Below, one piece after another: positions 9,703-17,598 of a stretch of DNA of 64,000 nt (positions are counted from its first letter, which is position 1; the number at the start of each line of letters is the position of its first letter). This stretch comes from Nesterenkonia sp. LB17. GTDB taxonomy: Bacteria; Actinomycetota; Actinomycetes; Actinomycetales; Micrococcaceae. The DNA lies in NCBI RefSeq assembly GCF_022565915.1, contig NZ_JAJOYX010000002.1:566293-630292 (forward strand), written 5' to 3'. The notes beneath the pieces were generated by a model. It saw only the letters and a list, made by a program, of their open reading frames with translations, searched no databases and was not told the DNA's origin. Position numbers and translations under genes: made by a program.

Positions 9703-10628
9703 GGCGCTACCGCTTTCTGCTGACCCCCACCTGGCTGGGCTGGCTGGGCATCTGTGTGCTCTTCGCCGTGGCCTGCGTGTTCCTCGGCCAGTGGCAGATC
9801 GACCGGCGCGAGGTCGCGCTGGAAGAGATCAACCGGATCGTGGAGAACTACGACCAGGACCCGATCCCCTACACCGAGGGCCGCGAGCTCTTCGAGTCCG
9901 CCGATGAGCAGGACGAATGGACGGTGGTGGAGCTCACCGGCGAGTATCTCACGCAGGATTCCAGGCTGGTCCGCAACCGCGGCCACAGCGGCTCCGTGGG
10001 CTACGAATCGGTGGTCCCCTTCGCGGTGGCGGGCACCGAGGATGTGGTCGCCATCGACCGCGGCTGGCTGCCCACCGACAGCACCGACGGCTCCCGGCCG
10101 GCGCTGAATCCCGATCCGCCGGAGGGCGAAGTGGACCTGGTGGCTCGCATCCGTCCCGCGGAGCCGGAGATCAACCGGGACGCACCGGAGGGCCAGCTGG
10201 CCTCCATCGACCTGGATGAGTACCAGGACCAGCTGGGGTATGACCTGCTGACCGGCGGTTATGGACTCATGGCGGAGGAATCACCGGCACCCGAGGTCGC
10301 CCCGCGGCAGCTGATCCAACCCTCCCAGGATGAGGGCCCGCACCTGTCCTACTCGATGCAGTGGATCACCTTCGGGCTGCTCGGCTTCATCGGATGGGGC
10401 TACGCCGCCCGGATCCACGCCCGCAACCGTGACTACGAGCAGGCCGAGGCGCTGATCTCCGGAGAGCCGCACCACGCTGAGGGGCCTGGCGCTCCGGTGC
10501 ACGCGGCCTCCTCAGCGCCGGCGCAGGACCGGATCCGTGAGGCCAAGCGCCGGCAGCGGATCAAGACCGGCCGGCTCTCGGATGAGGACCTCGAAGACGC
10601 CTGGGTGGACCAGCGGCTGCACCGCTGA
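9699..10628 (+). CDS. SURF1-family cytochrome c oxidase assembly protein
   Basis: A 309-residue protein with the SURF1 topology: one transmembrane segment at about 7-28 (W-rich, ending GQWQIDRR), a large extracytoplasmic domain, and a second segment at about 222-240 (MQWITFGLLGFIGWGYAA). The arginine-rich C-terminal tail faces the cytoplasm. SURF1 helps insert heme a into the CuA/heme-copper oxidase subunit I. Its GTG overlaps the stop of the preceding gene (GTGA). Heme A synthase is encoded at 34.6 kb. Confidence 0.85.
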   Translation: MRRYRFLLTPTWLGWLGICVLFAVACVFLGQWQIDRREVALEEINRIVENYDQDPIPYTEGRELFESADEQDEWTVVELTGEYLTQDSRLVRNRGHSGSVGYESVVPFAVAGTEDVVAIDRGWLPTDSTDGSRPALNPDPPEGEVDLVARIRPAEPEINRDAPEGQLASIDLDEYQDQLGYDLLTGGYGLMAEESPAPEVAPRQLIQPSQDEGPHLSYSMQWITFGLLGFIGWGYAARIHARNRDYEQAEALISGEPHHAEGPGAPVHAASSAPAQDRIREAKRRQRIKTGRLSDEDLEDAWVDQRLHR

Positions 10629-10641
10629 GGGGATGTTCCCC
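10629..10641. terminator. Weak hairpin after the SURF1 gene
   Basis: GGGGA-TGT-TCCCC immediately after the stop codon. The stem is only five pairs and no U-tract follows, so this is a low-confidence terminator. Confidence 0.2.
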
Positions 10642-10765
10642 GCGGATGGGTGCCCATCCTCGCCCGACTCCGCCTGCCGCCGCTGCACGGATTCGTCGTC
10701 GAGCTGCCAGCGGGTGAGTTCTGTGCCCGGTCCGAGGCGGCAGGTCGGACCAGGCAAGCCGAAGC

Positions 10766-12364
10766 TCAGGCGAGCGTGATGAGGTCTTCGTATTCCTTGG
10801 TGTAGAGGTCTTCCTCGCCATCGGGCAGCAGCAGAACTCGGTCGGGGCTCAGCGCCTCGACAGCACCCGGGTCGTGGCTGACCAGGACGACGGCGCCCTC
10901 GTAGGTGCGCAGCGCGGCGAGGATCTCCTCGCGGCTGGCCGGGTCCAGGTTGTTCGTCGGCTCGTCCAGCAGCAGCACGTTCGCGCTGGAGGCCACCAGC
11001 GAGGCCAGCGCCAGGCGGGTCTTCTCGCCGCCGGAGAGCACCGAGGCGGGCTTGCTGACGTCGTCGCCGGAGAACAGGAAGGACCCGAGGATCTTCCGCT
11101 GATCGGTGTCGTTGAGGAACGGGGCGGCGGTCTTCATGTTCTCCAGCACCGAGCTCTCGGTGTCCAGGGTGTCGTGCTCCTGGGCGAAGTAGCCGAGCTT
11201 GAGTCCGTGGCCGGAGATGACCCGTCCGGAGTCTGCCTCGGCGGCCCCGGCAAGCAGGCGCAGCAGCGTGGTCTTGCCCGCGCCGTTGTAGCCCAGGATC
11301 ACCACGCGGGACCCGCGGTCGATCGCGAGGTCGAGCCCGGTGAAGATCTCCAGCGAGCCATAGGACTTCGAGAGTCCCTCGGCCATGAGCGGGGTCTTGC
11401 CGCAGGAGGACGGGGCGGGGAAGCGGATGTTCGCCACCCGCTCGGCGGCCCGCTCCCCTTCAAGTCCGGCCATCATCCGGTCGGCGCGCTTGAGCATGGA
11501 CTGGGCGGCGACGGCCTTGGTGGCCTTGGCGCGCATCTTCTCGGCCTGGAAGCGCAGCGTGCTGGCCTTCTTCTCCGCGTTGGCGTATTCCCGCTTACGC
11601 CGAGCGGCGTCCTGCTCGCGCTGGACCAGGTACTTCTTCCAGCCCATGTTGTAGACATCGAGCGTGGTGCGGTTGCCGTCGAGGTAGAAGACCTTGTTCA
11701 CGGTGGACTCGATGAGGTCCACGTCGTGGGAGATCATCAGGACTCCCCCTGCGTAGTTCTGCAGGTGATCGCGCAGCCAGACGATGGAGTCGGCGTCGAG
11801 GTGGTTGGTGGGCTCATCCAGCAGCAGCGTGTCGGCGTCGGAGAAGAGGATCCGGGCGAGCTCCACGCGGCGGCGCTGACCGCCGGAGAGGGTCTTCAGC
11901 GGCTGGGTGAGGATGCGTTCAGGCAGGTCCAGGTTGTTGCAGATCATGGCGGCCTCGGCCTCGGCGGAGTAGCCGCCGGCGGCGTCGAACCGGGTCTGGA
12001 CCTTCCCGTACTGGGTCATGGCCTTGTCCCGCACGGCGTCGTCGGTGCTCATCATGTCCTGCTCGGCCTGGCGCAGCTTCGTGGTGATCACGTCGAGCTC
12101 GCGGGCGGAGAGGATCCGGTCGCGGGAGAGCTGCTCCATATCGTCGATCTTGGGGTCCTGCGGCAGGTAGCCGATGCTGCCGCGGCGCTCCACATGGCCG
12201 GCGGCGGGCTGGGTCAGCCCGGCCAGCACCTTGGTCATCGTCGTCTTGCCCGCGCCATTGCGACCGACGAGCCCGACCTTGTCACCGGAGTCGATCCGGA
12301 AGTTGACCTCGTCCATCAGCAGGCGCGCGCCGGCGCGGAGTTCAAGATTGGATACGCTGATCAA
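10766..12364 (-). CDS. ABC-F family ATPase (ribosome-associated type)
   Basis: A 532-residue protein of two ABC ATPase domains without membrane segments. The first has Walker A GRNGAGKT (34-41), signature LSGGQ and Walker B LLLDEPTNHLD. A charged linker rich in Lys/Arg/Ala follows (about 245-300), then the second domain with GYNGAGKT, LSGGE and LLLDEPTNNLD. This is the ABC-F pattern; such proteins act on the ribosome in translation control or antibiotic protection, not in transport. The start is TTG at 12364, supported by AAGGGA upstream and by MISVSNL, the usual first strand. Which ABC-F subgroup it belongs to cannot be told by eye. Confidence 0.9.
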   Translation of the reverse strand: MISVSNLELRAGARLLMDEVNFRIDSGDKVGLVGRNGAGKTTMTKVLAGLTQPAAGHVERRGSIGYLPQDPKIDDMEQLSRDRILSARELDVITTKLRQAEQDMMSTDDAVRDKAMTQYGKVQTRFDAAGGYSAEAEAAMICNNLDLPERILTQPLKTLSGGQRRRVELARILFSDADTLLLDEPTNHLDADSIVWLRDHLQNYAGGVLMISHDVDLIESTVNKVFYLDGNRTTLDVYNMGWKKYLVQREQDAARRKREYANAEKKASTLRFQAEKMRAKATKAVAAQSMLKRADRMMAGLEGERAAERVANIRFPAPSSCGKTPLMAEGLSKSYGSLEIFTGLDLAIDRGSRVVILGYNGAGKTTLLRLLAGAAEADSGRVISGHGLKLGYFAQEHDTLDTESSVLENMKTAAPFLNDTDQRKILGSFLFSGDDVSKPASVLSGGEKTRLALASLVASSANVLLLDEPTNNLDPASREEILAALRTYEGAVVLVSHDPGAVEALSPDRVLLLPDGEEDLYTKEYEDLITLA

Positions 12365-12429
12365 CGGTGCAGCTTCCCTTCGGGCCGAACAGAGTGCGTC
12401 GGCCTGACAATTTCAGATGGGTGGGTTTG

Positions 12430-13119
12430 GTGGACAACCTCTCTAGTGTAACGACGACGCTCGATGCCGTCGCATTCGACGTCGATACGGCCGAGGGCGG
12501 GAGACGCCGGATCCTGCATCCACTGACCCTGACTCTGCACCAGCACCGGATCGCCGTGATCGGCGCCAACGGCTCGGGCAAGTCCACGCTGCTGCGTCTG
12601 ATCGCCGGTCTGGTGGCGCCCTCGCAGGGATCCCTCCAGCTCAGGCCTGCTGGCGTGCGCTCCGGGTTCATCTTCGCCAACCCGCAGGCTCAACTGATCA
12701 TGCCGGTGGTCGGTGAGGACATCGCGTTCTCGCTGCGCCGCAGCATCAGATCGGCCGCAGGGCGGCGTGAGCGCAGTCGTGAGATCTTGGACACCATGGG
12801 GCTCGGGGACCGTGAGGATTCGAGCATCTATGACCTCTCCTCCGGAGAGCGGCAGAAGGTCGCCCTCGCCGGAGTCCTGGCTGCCGAGCCGGAGCTGGTC
12901 CTGGCCGATGAGCCCACCACCCTGCTGGATCTGCGCAGCACCGTGGAGTTCACCGAGCTGCTGATGGGTCTCGACGCGCCGATGATCGTGGCCACCCATG
13001 ACCTCGAGCTCGCGGCGCGAGCCGAACGGGTGCTGGTCTTCGAAGCGGGCCGGCTCATCGCCGACGACGCGCCCGCCCCGGCGATCGCCCGCTACCGCGA
13101 GATCGCCGGCGCACTCTGA
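12430..13119 (+). CDS. Energy-coupling-factor/CbiO-type ABC ATPase, without transport partners
   Basis: About 229 residues if started at the GTG at 12430. Walker A GANGSGKST, a Q-loop region, signature LSSGERQKVALA and Walker B LVLADEPTTLLD are intact. The style is that of EcfA/CbiO ATPases of vitamin or metal ECF transporters. No EcfT or substrate-binding S protein lies next to it; the neighbours are an ABC-F gene and a polysaccharide transferase. Other in-frame GTG starts occur at 12367 and 12421; none has a good ribosome-binding site, and 12430 is chosen because the conserved fold starts a few codons later. It ends one base before the convergent sugar-transferase gene. Confidence 0.75.
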   Translation: MDNLSSVTTTLDAVAFDVDTAEGGRRRILHPLTLTLHQHRIAVIGANGSGKSTLLRLIAGLVAPSQGSLQLRPAGVRSGFIFANPQAQLIMPVVGEDIAFSLRRSIRSAAGRRERSREILDTMGLGDREDSSIYDLSSGERQKVALAGVLAAEPELVLADEPTTLLDLRSTVEFTELLMGLDAPMIVATHDLELAARAERVLVFEAGRLIADDAPAPAIARYREIAGAL

Positions 13120-13120
13120 G

Positions 13121-14584
13121 TCAGTAGGCCCCGGCCCCGCCGAAGACCGCCCGCGCGGTGCGCAGCACGATCTGAATGTCTCCCAGCAGCGTCCAGTTCT
13201 CAACGTAGTAGAGGTCCAGCCTCACGCTCTCCTCCCAGGAGAGGTCCGAGCGACCGGCCACCTGCCACAGCCCGGTGATCCCGGGCTTGACCAGCAGCCG
13301 CCGGTGCGTGTGGTCGTCGTAGGCCTCCACCTCACGGGGCAGCGGCGGGCGCGGCCCCACCACTGACATCTCCCCGCGCAGCACGTTGTAGAACTGCGGC
13401 AGCTCATCCAGGCTCAGCCGGCGCAGCACTGCACCGATCCGGGTGACCCGAGGATCCCTGCGCATCTTGAAGAGCACCCCGTTGCCTTCCGAACGCTCCT
13501 CCAGCAGCGAGAGATGTTCTTCGGCGTCGACCACCATGGAGCGGAACTTGAGCATCGAGAACCGTGAGTGATTGATCCCGACGCGCTCCTGCCGGAAGAG
13601 CACCGGTCCTGGGCTGTCCAGCCGGACCCAGATCGCGATGGTGATCAGCAGCGGGGCAAGCATCAGCAGCGCCAGCGCGGAGAAGACGACGTCGAAGGTG
13701 CGCTTGGTCAGCCGCGCCGTCCCGGTCAGTCGTGGGTAGGCCACGTGCAGCAGGGGGACTCCTGCGACCATGTTGGAAGTGATCCGCGAGCCGGCAGTCT
13801 CTGTGATGGAGGGCACCACGACGAGGTTCACATCCAGCGCGTCCAGCGCCCACCCCAGCTCCCGCACCCCCTGGGCGGAGAACAGGTCCGTCTCCGTCAG
13901 CAGCACCAGATCAGCGGCGCTGCGGGTGACGACGTCCACGATCTGCGCGACGACGCGCTCCCGGGTCTCGACGTCAGCAACGGTGTGATCGCCCTGGACC
14001 TCGTGGATCGCCGTGACAGTAGTGCCGGTGACCGTCCTGGATCCACGCACTGCCGAGACGACATGACGGACCTTTCGAGGATTTCCCACCACCACGGCAC
14101 GATGGGTCCACTTTCCTCGACGCCACTGGGCGTGGAGCATCCGGCGCCACAGCCAACGAGCCATCAGCACGGCGATCGTCCCGATCGGCAGCGACCAGAT
14201 GAGGTGTTCGCGGGCGACGGCCAGGTCGAGAGCGACCAGCGCGGTGAACAACAGACCGAAGCTCGTGAGCGTGGCGACCAGCACTCTCCGGTATTCCGTG
14301 ACGTCAGCCCCGATATGCCGCCAGTCCCGAGACCGGCTCACGCTCAGCGCGGCGATCCAGAGCACGCCGAGCACAGCGGTGGTGACCACCGGTGCTTCCG
14401 GCAGCGCCAACAGGTGGACCACGGTCAGGACACCGGTGATGACCGCGAGATCCGTGACCACCAGCCGCCTGGCGTAGCCTCGCTGCCAGCGGCGCGCCGA
14501 GGCGGGGCCCGCCGGTGAGCCCATCCAATCGAGTCTCTGCTCGGCGCTGGCGATGTTCACTGCAGAGGAGGGCTGGCTGGTCAT
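13121..14584 (-). CDS. Polyprenyl-phosphate sugar-1-phosphate transferase (exopolysaccharide priming)
   Basis: A 487-residue protein of the exopolysaccharide polyprenyl-glycosylphosphotransferase family. Four or five hydrophobic segments (about 40-150) are followed by a CoA-binding-like cytoplasmic domain with VVVGNPRKV. A further hydrophobic anchor at about 295-320 (KRTFDVVFSALALL) leads into the catalytic domain, with KFRSM, DELPQFYNVLRGEMSVVGPRPPLP and PGITGLWQV. It would transfer a sugar phosphate to undecaprenyl phosphate at the membrane to begin a repeat unit. Its ATG overlaps the stop of the upstream tupA-like gene (ATGA), so it is the last gene of the leftward polysaccharide operon. 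Confidence 0.9.
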   Translation of the reverse strand: MTSQPSSAVNIASAEQRLDWMGSPAGPASARRWQRGYARRLVVTDLAVITGVLTVVHLLALPEAPVVTTAVLGVLWIAALSVSRSRDWRHIGADVTEYRRVLVATLTSFGLLFTALVALDLAVAREHLIWSLPIGTIAVLMARWLWRRMLHAQWRRGKWTHRAVVVGNPRKVRHVVSAVRGSRTVTGTTVTAIHEVQGDHTVADVETRERVVAQIVDVVTRSAADLVLLTETDLFSAQGVRELGWALDALDVNLVVVPSITETAGSRITSNMVAGVPLLHVAYPRLTGTARLTKRTFDVVFSALALLMLAPLLITIAIWVRLDSPGPVLFRQERVGINHSRFSMLKFRSMVVDAEEHLSLLEERSEGNGVLFKMRRDPRVTRIGAVLRRLSLDELPQFYNVLRGEMSVVGPRPPLPREVEAYDDHTHRRLLVKPGITGLWQVAGRSDLSWEESVRLDLYYVENWTLLGDIQIVLRTARAVFGGAGAY

Positions 14585-15594
14585 GGAACAGCCCCCTCTG
14601 TCACTGCCCGGACGGGAAGGGGGCCGAGAACGACAAGGTCGGCAGGATCGGTGGCACTGTGGAAGACGACGGTGTGGTCCAGATCAACCGTGCCACCTGA
14701 CGAGACCGCATTGGCCGCGTTGATGACGCGCGGCAGTTCTGCCGGGTACTCCTTGACGGTGTCGAATCCAGCCCACCAGGCACCCAGCTGGAGATCCACC
14801 GCGTCCGGGCTGAAGGGATCCATTCCGCCGGAGGGGTAGGGAGTGAGCTCGCCGAACCACACTTCGCCATCAAGGCTGTAGAGGTCCACACGCATGAAGT
14901 CGTAGCCAGCACCGAGAGTCTCCGCAGCGCGGACCATCTCGCCGAAGTTCTTCGGTGGCGGAACAGCCGCACCACGTGGAGCCTCGTTGGTCATGTCGAG
15001 CGGTTCCCAGTCGCGGTTGTAAAATACCTCCGTGAAGTCGTCGGTGAAACGTCCGACGTCGGTGTGCAGTATCTTCAGCTGCCCGTGAAAGACATAGAAC
15101 TTGTAGTCGATCAGCGGCGCACCGTCACCGATGCGCGGTTCGATGATGAGTTCCCGCCGTGCCTGTCCGTAGGCCCACTCCCCCACCGCGATCCGGTCAT
15201 ACGGGCGCAGCCATCCCTTGGTCACCCGGCGCAGGTCCGCCAGGGTCGTGCTGCGATCCCCGAAGTACACGGCCTTGCATTGATGGTTCGGCTTGATCAC
15301 CCAGTGGTCAGGCAGGGTCGAGAGATCGAGCTGGTTCAGATCGGTGCCGTGCCACAGCGTCTCTGGCACGTTGATCCAGGGTGCTCGCTCGGCGGCGCAG
15401 TCCTTCATCGCTCGCTTGTCGCAGGTCCAGGCGATCTCCGGACTGCGGTCCTGAAGCATCCGCTGGGTCAGGAACTCGGTGAACCGCGAGGGTTTCTTGA
15501 AGTTCCCCCAGCGTCCGAATCGGCGGCGGTACATGATCTGCCGCAGTATGGGATCTGGAATGGGGGTCAGCAGTCGCCGGACTGAGGGGTGCAT
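14581..15594 (-). CDS. TupA-like ATP-grasp ligase, copy 1
   Basis: A 337-residue protein of the ATP-grasp family named after TupA (teichuronopeptide synthesis in alkaliphilic bacilli). Recognisable features are DHWVIKPNH (nucleotide lysine), RELIIEPRI, and the acidic metal-binding end GELTPYPSGGMDPF. It should form an amide or peptide bond on a sugar acid or amino sugar in the cytoplasm. It is closely related to the next two genes but has a longer, unrelated C-terminal tail of about 45 residues after VKEYPAELP. The start follows AAAGG by eight bases. A remnant of the flippase 3' end lies just upstream. The exact substrate is unknown. Confidence 0.8.
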   Translation of the reverse strand: MHPSVRRLLTPIPDPILRQIMYRRRFGRWGNFKKPSRFTEFLTQRMLQDRSPEIAWTCDKRAMKDCAAERAPWINVPETLWHGTDLNQLDLSTLPDHWVIKPNHQCKAVYFGDRSTTLADLRRVTKGWLRPYDRIAVGEWAYGQARRELIIEPRIGDGAPLIDYKFYVFHGQLKILHTDVGRFTDDFTEVFYNRDWEPLDMTNEAPRGAAVPPPKNFGEMVRAAETLGAGYDFMRVDLYSLDGEVWFGELTPYPSGGMDPFSPDAVDLQLGAWWAGFDTVKEYPAELPRVINAANAVSSGGTVDLDHTVVFHSATDPADLVVLGPLPVRAVTEGAVP

Positions 15595-15599
15595 GGTGA

Positions 15600-15656
15600 T
15601 TACCTTTCAAGGGGAGCGGCCCGTGTGGCAGGCATCGAAGACGGTGCAGGTTCGGT
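15600..15656 (-). repeat. Duplicated 3' end of the flippase gene, upstream of tupA-like copy 1
   Basis: Read on the minus strand, this stretch encodes TEPAPSSMPATRAAPLER and a TAA, nearly the same as the last codons of the flippase gene (TDPAPAPMPAVQAAPLER, TAA at 17599-17601). It is a footprint of tandem duplication; it now supplies the spacer and ribosome-binding site of the following ligase gene. Confidence 0.75.
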
Positions 15657-15685
15657 GGGTGCAGCTGCCGGGGTGGTCTGGGTGA

Positions 15686-16582
15686 TCATGGGAGGGATGG
15701 CGCCTCCTCGGTCAGGCCTCGCAGCTCTTCCGGGTACTCCTTGAGGGTGTCGAATCCGGCCCACCAGGCGCCCAGCTGCAGATCCACCGACTCCGGAGTG
15801 AAGAGATCCATTCCGCCGGAGGGGTAGGGAGTCAGCTCCCCGAACCACAGCTCCCCGTCGAGGTTGTAGAGGTCCACGCGCATGAAGTCGTAGCCAGCAC
15901 CGAGCGTCTCCGCAGCGCGTATCATGTCCTCGAAGTTCTTCGGGCGGGAAGCGACCGCCCCTCGTGGGAGTTCACAGGTGATGTCCAGGGGCTCCCAGTC
16001 GCGGTCGTAGAACACTTCCTCGAAGGGACCCGAGAAGCTGTCCAGGTCGGTGTGCAGGATGCGCGCTCGCCCATGGAAGACGAAGATCTTGAAGTCCGTG
16101 AGCGGAGCTCCGTCCCCGATGCGCGGTTCGATGATGAGTTCCCGCCGTGCCTGTCCGTAGGCCCACTCCCCCACCGCGATCCGGTCATAGGGAAGCAGCC
16201 ATCCCTTGGTCACCCGGCGCAGGTCCGCCAGGGTCGTGCTGCGATCCCCCATATAGACGGCTTTGCTTCGATGGTTCGGCTTGATCACCCAGTGATCGGG
16301 CAGGGTCGAGAGATCCAGCTGGTTCAGATCGGTGCCGTGCCACAGCGTCTCTGGCACGTTGATCCATGGTGCTCGTTCGGCGGCATAGTCCTTCATCGCT
16401 CGCTTGTCGCAGGTCCAGGCGATCTCCGGACTGCGGTCCTGAAGCATCCGCTGCGTCAGGAACTCGGTGAACCGCGAAGGTCTCTTGAAGTTCCCCCACC
16501 GTCCGAACTTGCGGCGGTACATGATCTGCCGCAGAACCGGGTCAGGGATGGGGGTCAGCAGCCTGCGAAAAGAGGGGTGCAT
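15686..16582 (-). CDS. TupA-like ATP-grasp ligase, copy 2
   Basis: A 298-residue paralogue of the flanking ligases. The first 160 and the last 75 residues are almost identical to copy 3, including the end EELRGLTEEAPSLP, and the first 160 to copy 1. Residues about 160-222 differ strongly (FHGRARILHTDLDSFSGPF in this copy). The ATP-grasp landmarks DHWVIKPNH, RELIIEPRI and GELTPYPSGGMDLF are kept, so the protein looks functional. The variable block lies between the nucleotide-binding part and the metal-binding end, where substrate recognition is expected (inference). AAAGG lies eight bases before the ATG. Confidence 0.8.
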   Translation of the reverse strand: MHPSFRRLLTPIPDPVLRQIMYRRKFGRWGNFKRPSRFTEFLTQRMLQDRSPEIAWTCDKRAMKDYAAERAPWINVPETLWHGTDLNQLDLSTLPDHWVIKPNHRSKAVYMGDRSTTLADLRRVTKGWLLPYDRIAVGEWAYGQARRELIIEPRIGDGAPLTDFKIFVFHGRARILHTDLDSFSGPFEEVFYDRDWEPLDITCELPRGAVASRPKNFEDMIRAAETLGAGYDFMRVDLYNLDGELWFGELTPYPSGGMDLFTPESVDLQLGAWWAGFDTLKEYPEELRGLTEEAPSLP

Positions 16583-16587
16583 GGTGA

Positions 16588-16644
16588 TTGCCTTTCTGGG
16601 GAGCGGCCTGCACGGCAGGCATCGGTGCTGGTGCGGGGTCGGTG
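16588..16644 (-). repeat. Duplicated 3' end of the flippase gene, upstream of tupA-like copy 2
   Basis: On the minus strand it reads TDPAPAPMPAVQAAP, identical to the flippase tail, then loses frame a few codons before the original stop through a small deletion. With 15600-15656 it shows that the duplicated unit ran from the flippase tail through one ligase gene. Confidence 0.75.
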
Positions 16645-16696
16645 AGTGGTGGACAGATTCATCTGACTCAGATGCCTGCCGGGGCGGTCTGGGTGA

Positions 16697-17593
16697 TCAT
16701 GGGAGAGATGGCGCCTCCTCGGTCAGGCCTCGCAGCTCTTCCGGGTACTCCTTGAGGGTGTCGAATCCAGCCCACCAGGCGCCCAGCTGCAGATCCACCG
16801 ACTCCGGAGTGAAGAGATCCATTCCGCCGGAGGGGTAGGGGGTCAGCTCCCCGAACCACACTTCGCCGTCGATGGTGGACAGATCCACGCGCATGAAGTC
16901 GTAGCCAGCACCGAGCGTCTCCGCCGCACGCACCATCTCGTCGAACTTCTCCGGCCGTGGCTCTACAGCTCCCCGAGGTCCGCCATTGGTGATGTCCAGG
17001 GGCTCCCAGTCGCGGTTGTAGAACACCTCCGCGAAATTGTTCCTGAAGCGTCCCAAGTCGGTGTGCAGGATCTGGAAGCGGCCGTGGAAGACGAAGATGT
17101 TGAGTTCCCTCAGCGGAGCTCCATCCCCGATCCTGGGCTCGATGATGAGCTCACGCCGCGCCTGTCCGTAGGCCCACTCCCCCACCGCGATCCGGTCATA
17201 CGGGCGCAGCCATCCCTTGGTCACCCGGCGCAGGTCCGCCAGGGTCGTGCTGCGATCCCCCATATAGACGGCTTTGCTTCGATGGTTCGGCTTGATCACC
17301 CAGTGATCGGGCAGCGTCGAGAGATCGAGCTCGTTCAGATCGGTGCCGTGCCACAGCGTCTCTGGCACGTTGATCCATGGTGCTCGCTCGGCGGCGTACT
17401 CCTTCATCGCACGCTTGTCGCAGGTCCAGGCGATCTCCGGACTGCGGTCCTGAAGCATCCGCTGGGTCAGGAACTCGGTGAACCGCGAGGGCTTCTTGAA
17501 GTTCCCCCACCGTCCGAACCTGCGGCGGTACATGATCTGCCGCAGAACGGGATCAGGGATGGGGGTCAGCAGCCTGCGCAAGGAGGAGTGCAT
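16697..17593 (-). CDS. TupA-like ATP-grasp ligase, copy 3
   Basis: A 298-residue ligase, the first of the three to be transcribed and in the position expected of the parent gene, directly behind the intact flippase. It keeps DHWVIKPNH, RELIIEPRI and GELTPYPSGGMDLF. Its variable block reads FHGRFQILHTDLGRFRNNF and differs from both sister copies. Two start codons are possible; ATG at 17593 is preferred because GAGAGG lies eight bases before it, as in the other copies, whereas the ATG at 17599 is only two bases from it. Probable role as for its paralogues: ATP-dependent amide bond formation on a cell-wall polysaccharide precursor. Confidence 0.8.
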   Translation of the reverse strand: MHSSLRRLLTPIPDPVLRQIMYRRRFGRWGNFKKPSRFTEFLTQRMLQDRSPEIAWTCDKRAMKEYAAERAPWINVPETLWHGTDLNELDLSTLPDHWVIKPNHRSKAVYMGDRSTTLADLRRVTKGWLRPYDRIAVGEWAYGQARRELIIEPRIGDGAPLRELNIFVFHGRFQILHTDLGRFRNNFAEVFYNRDWEPLDITNGGPRGAVEPRPEKFDEMVRAAETLGAGYDFMRVDLSTIDGEVWFGELTPYPSGGMDLFTPESVDLQLGAWWAGFDTLKEYPEELRGLTEEAPSLP

Positions 17594-17598
17594 GGTCA

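Noticed and set aside
10766-12364. Antibiotic-resistance ABC-F protein
   Set aside because: ABC-F architecture is clear, but subgroup and resistance role cannot be assigned from the sequence alone.
10874-12451. A 525-residue open frame antisense to the ABC-F gene
   Set aside because: The ABC-F motifs on the other strand are complete; this frame has no domain and skewed composition.
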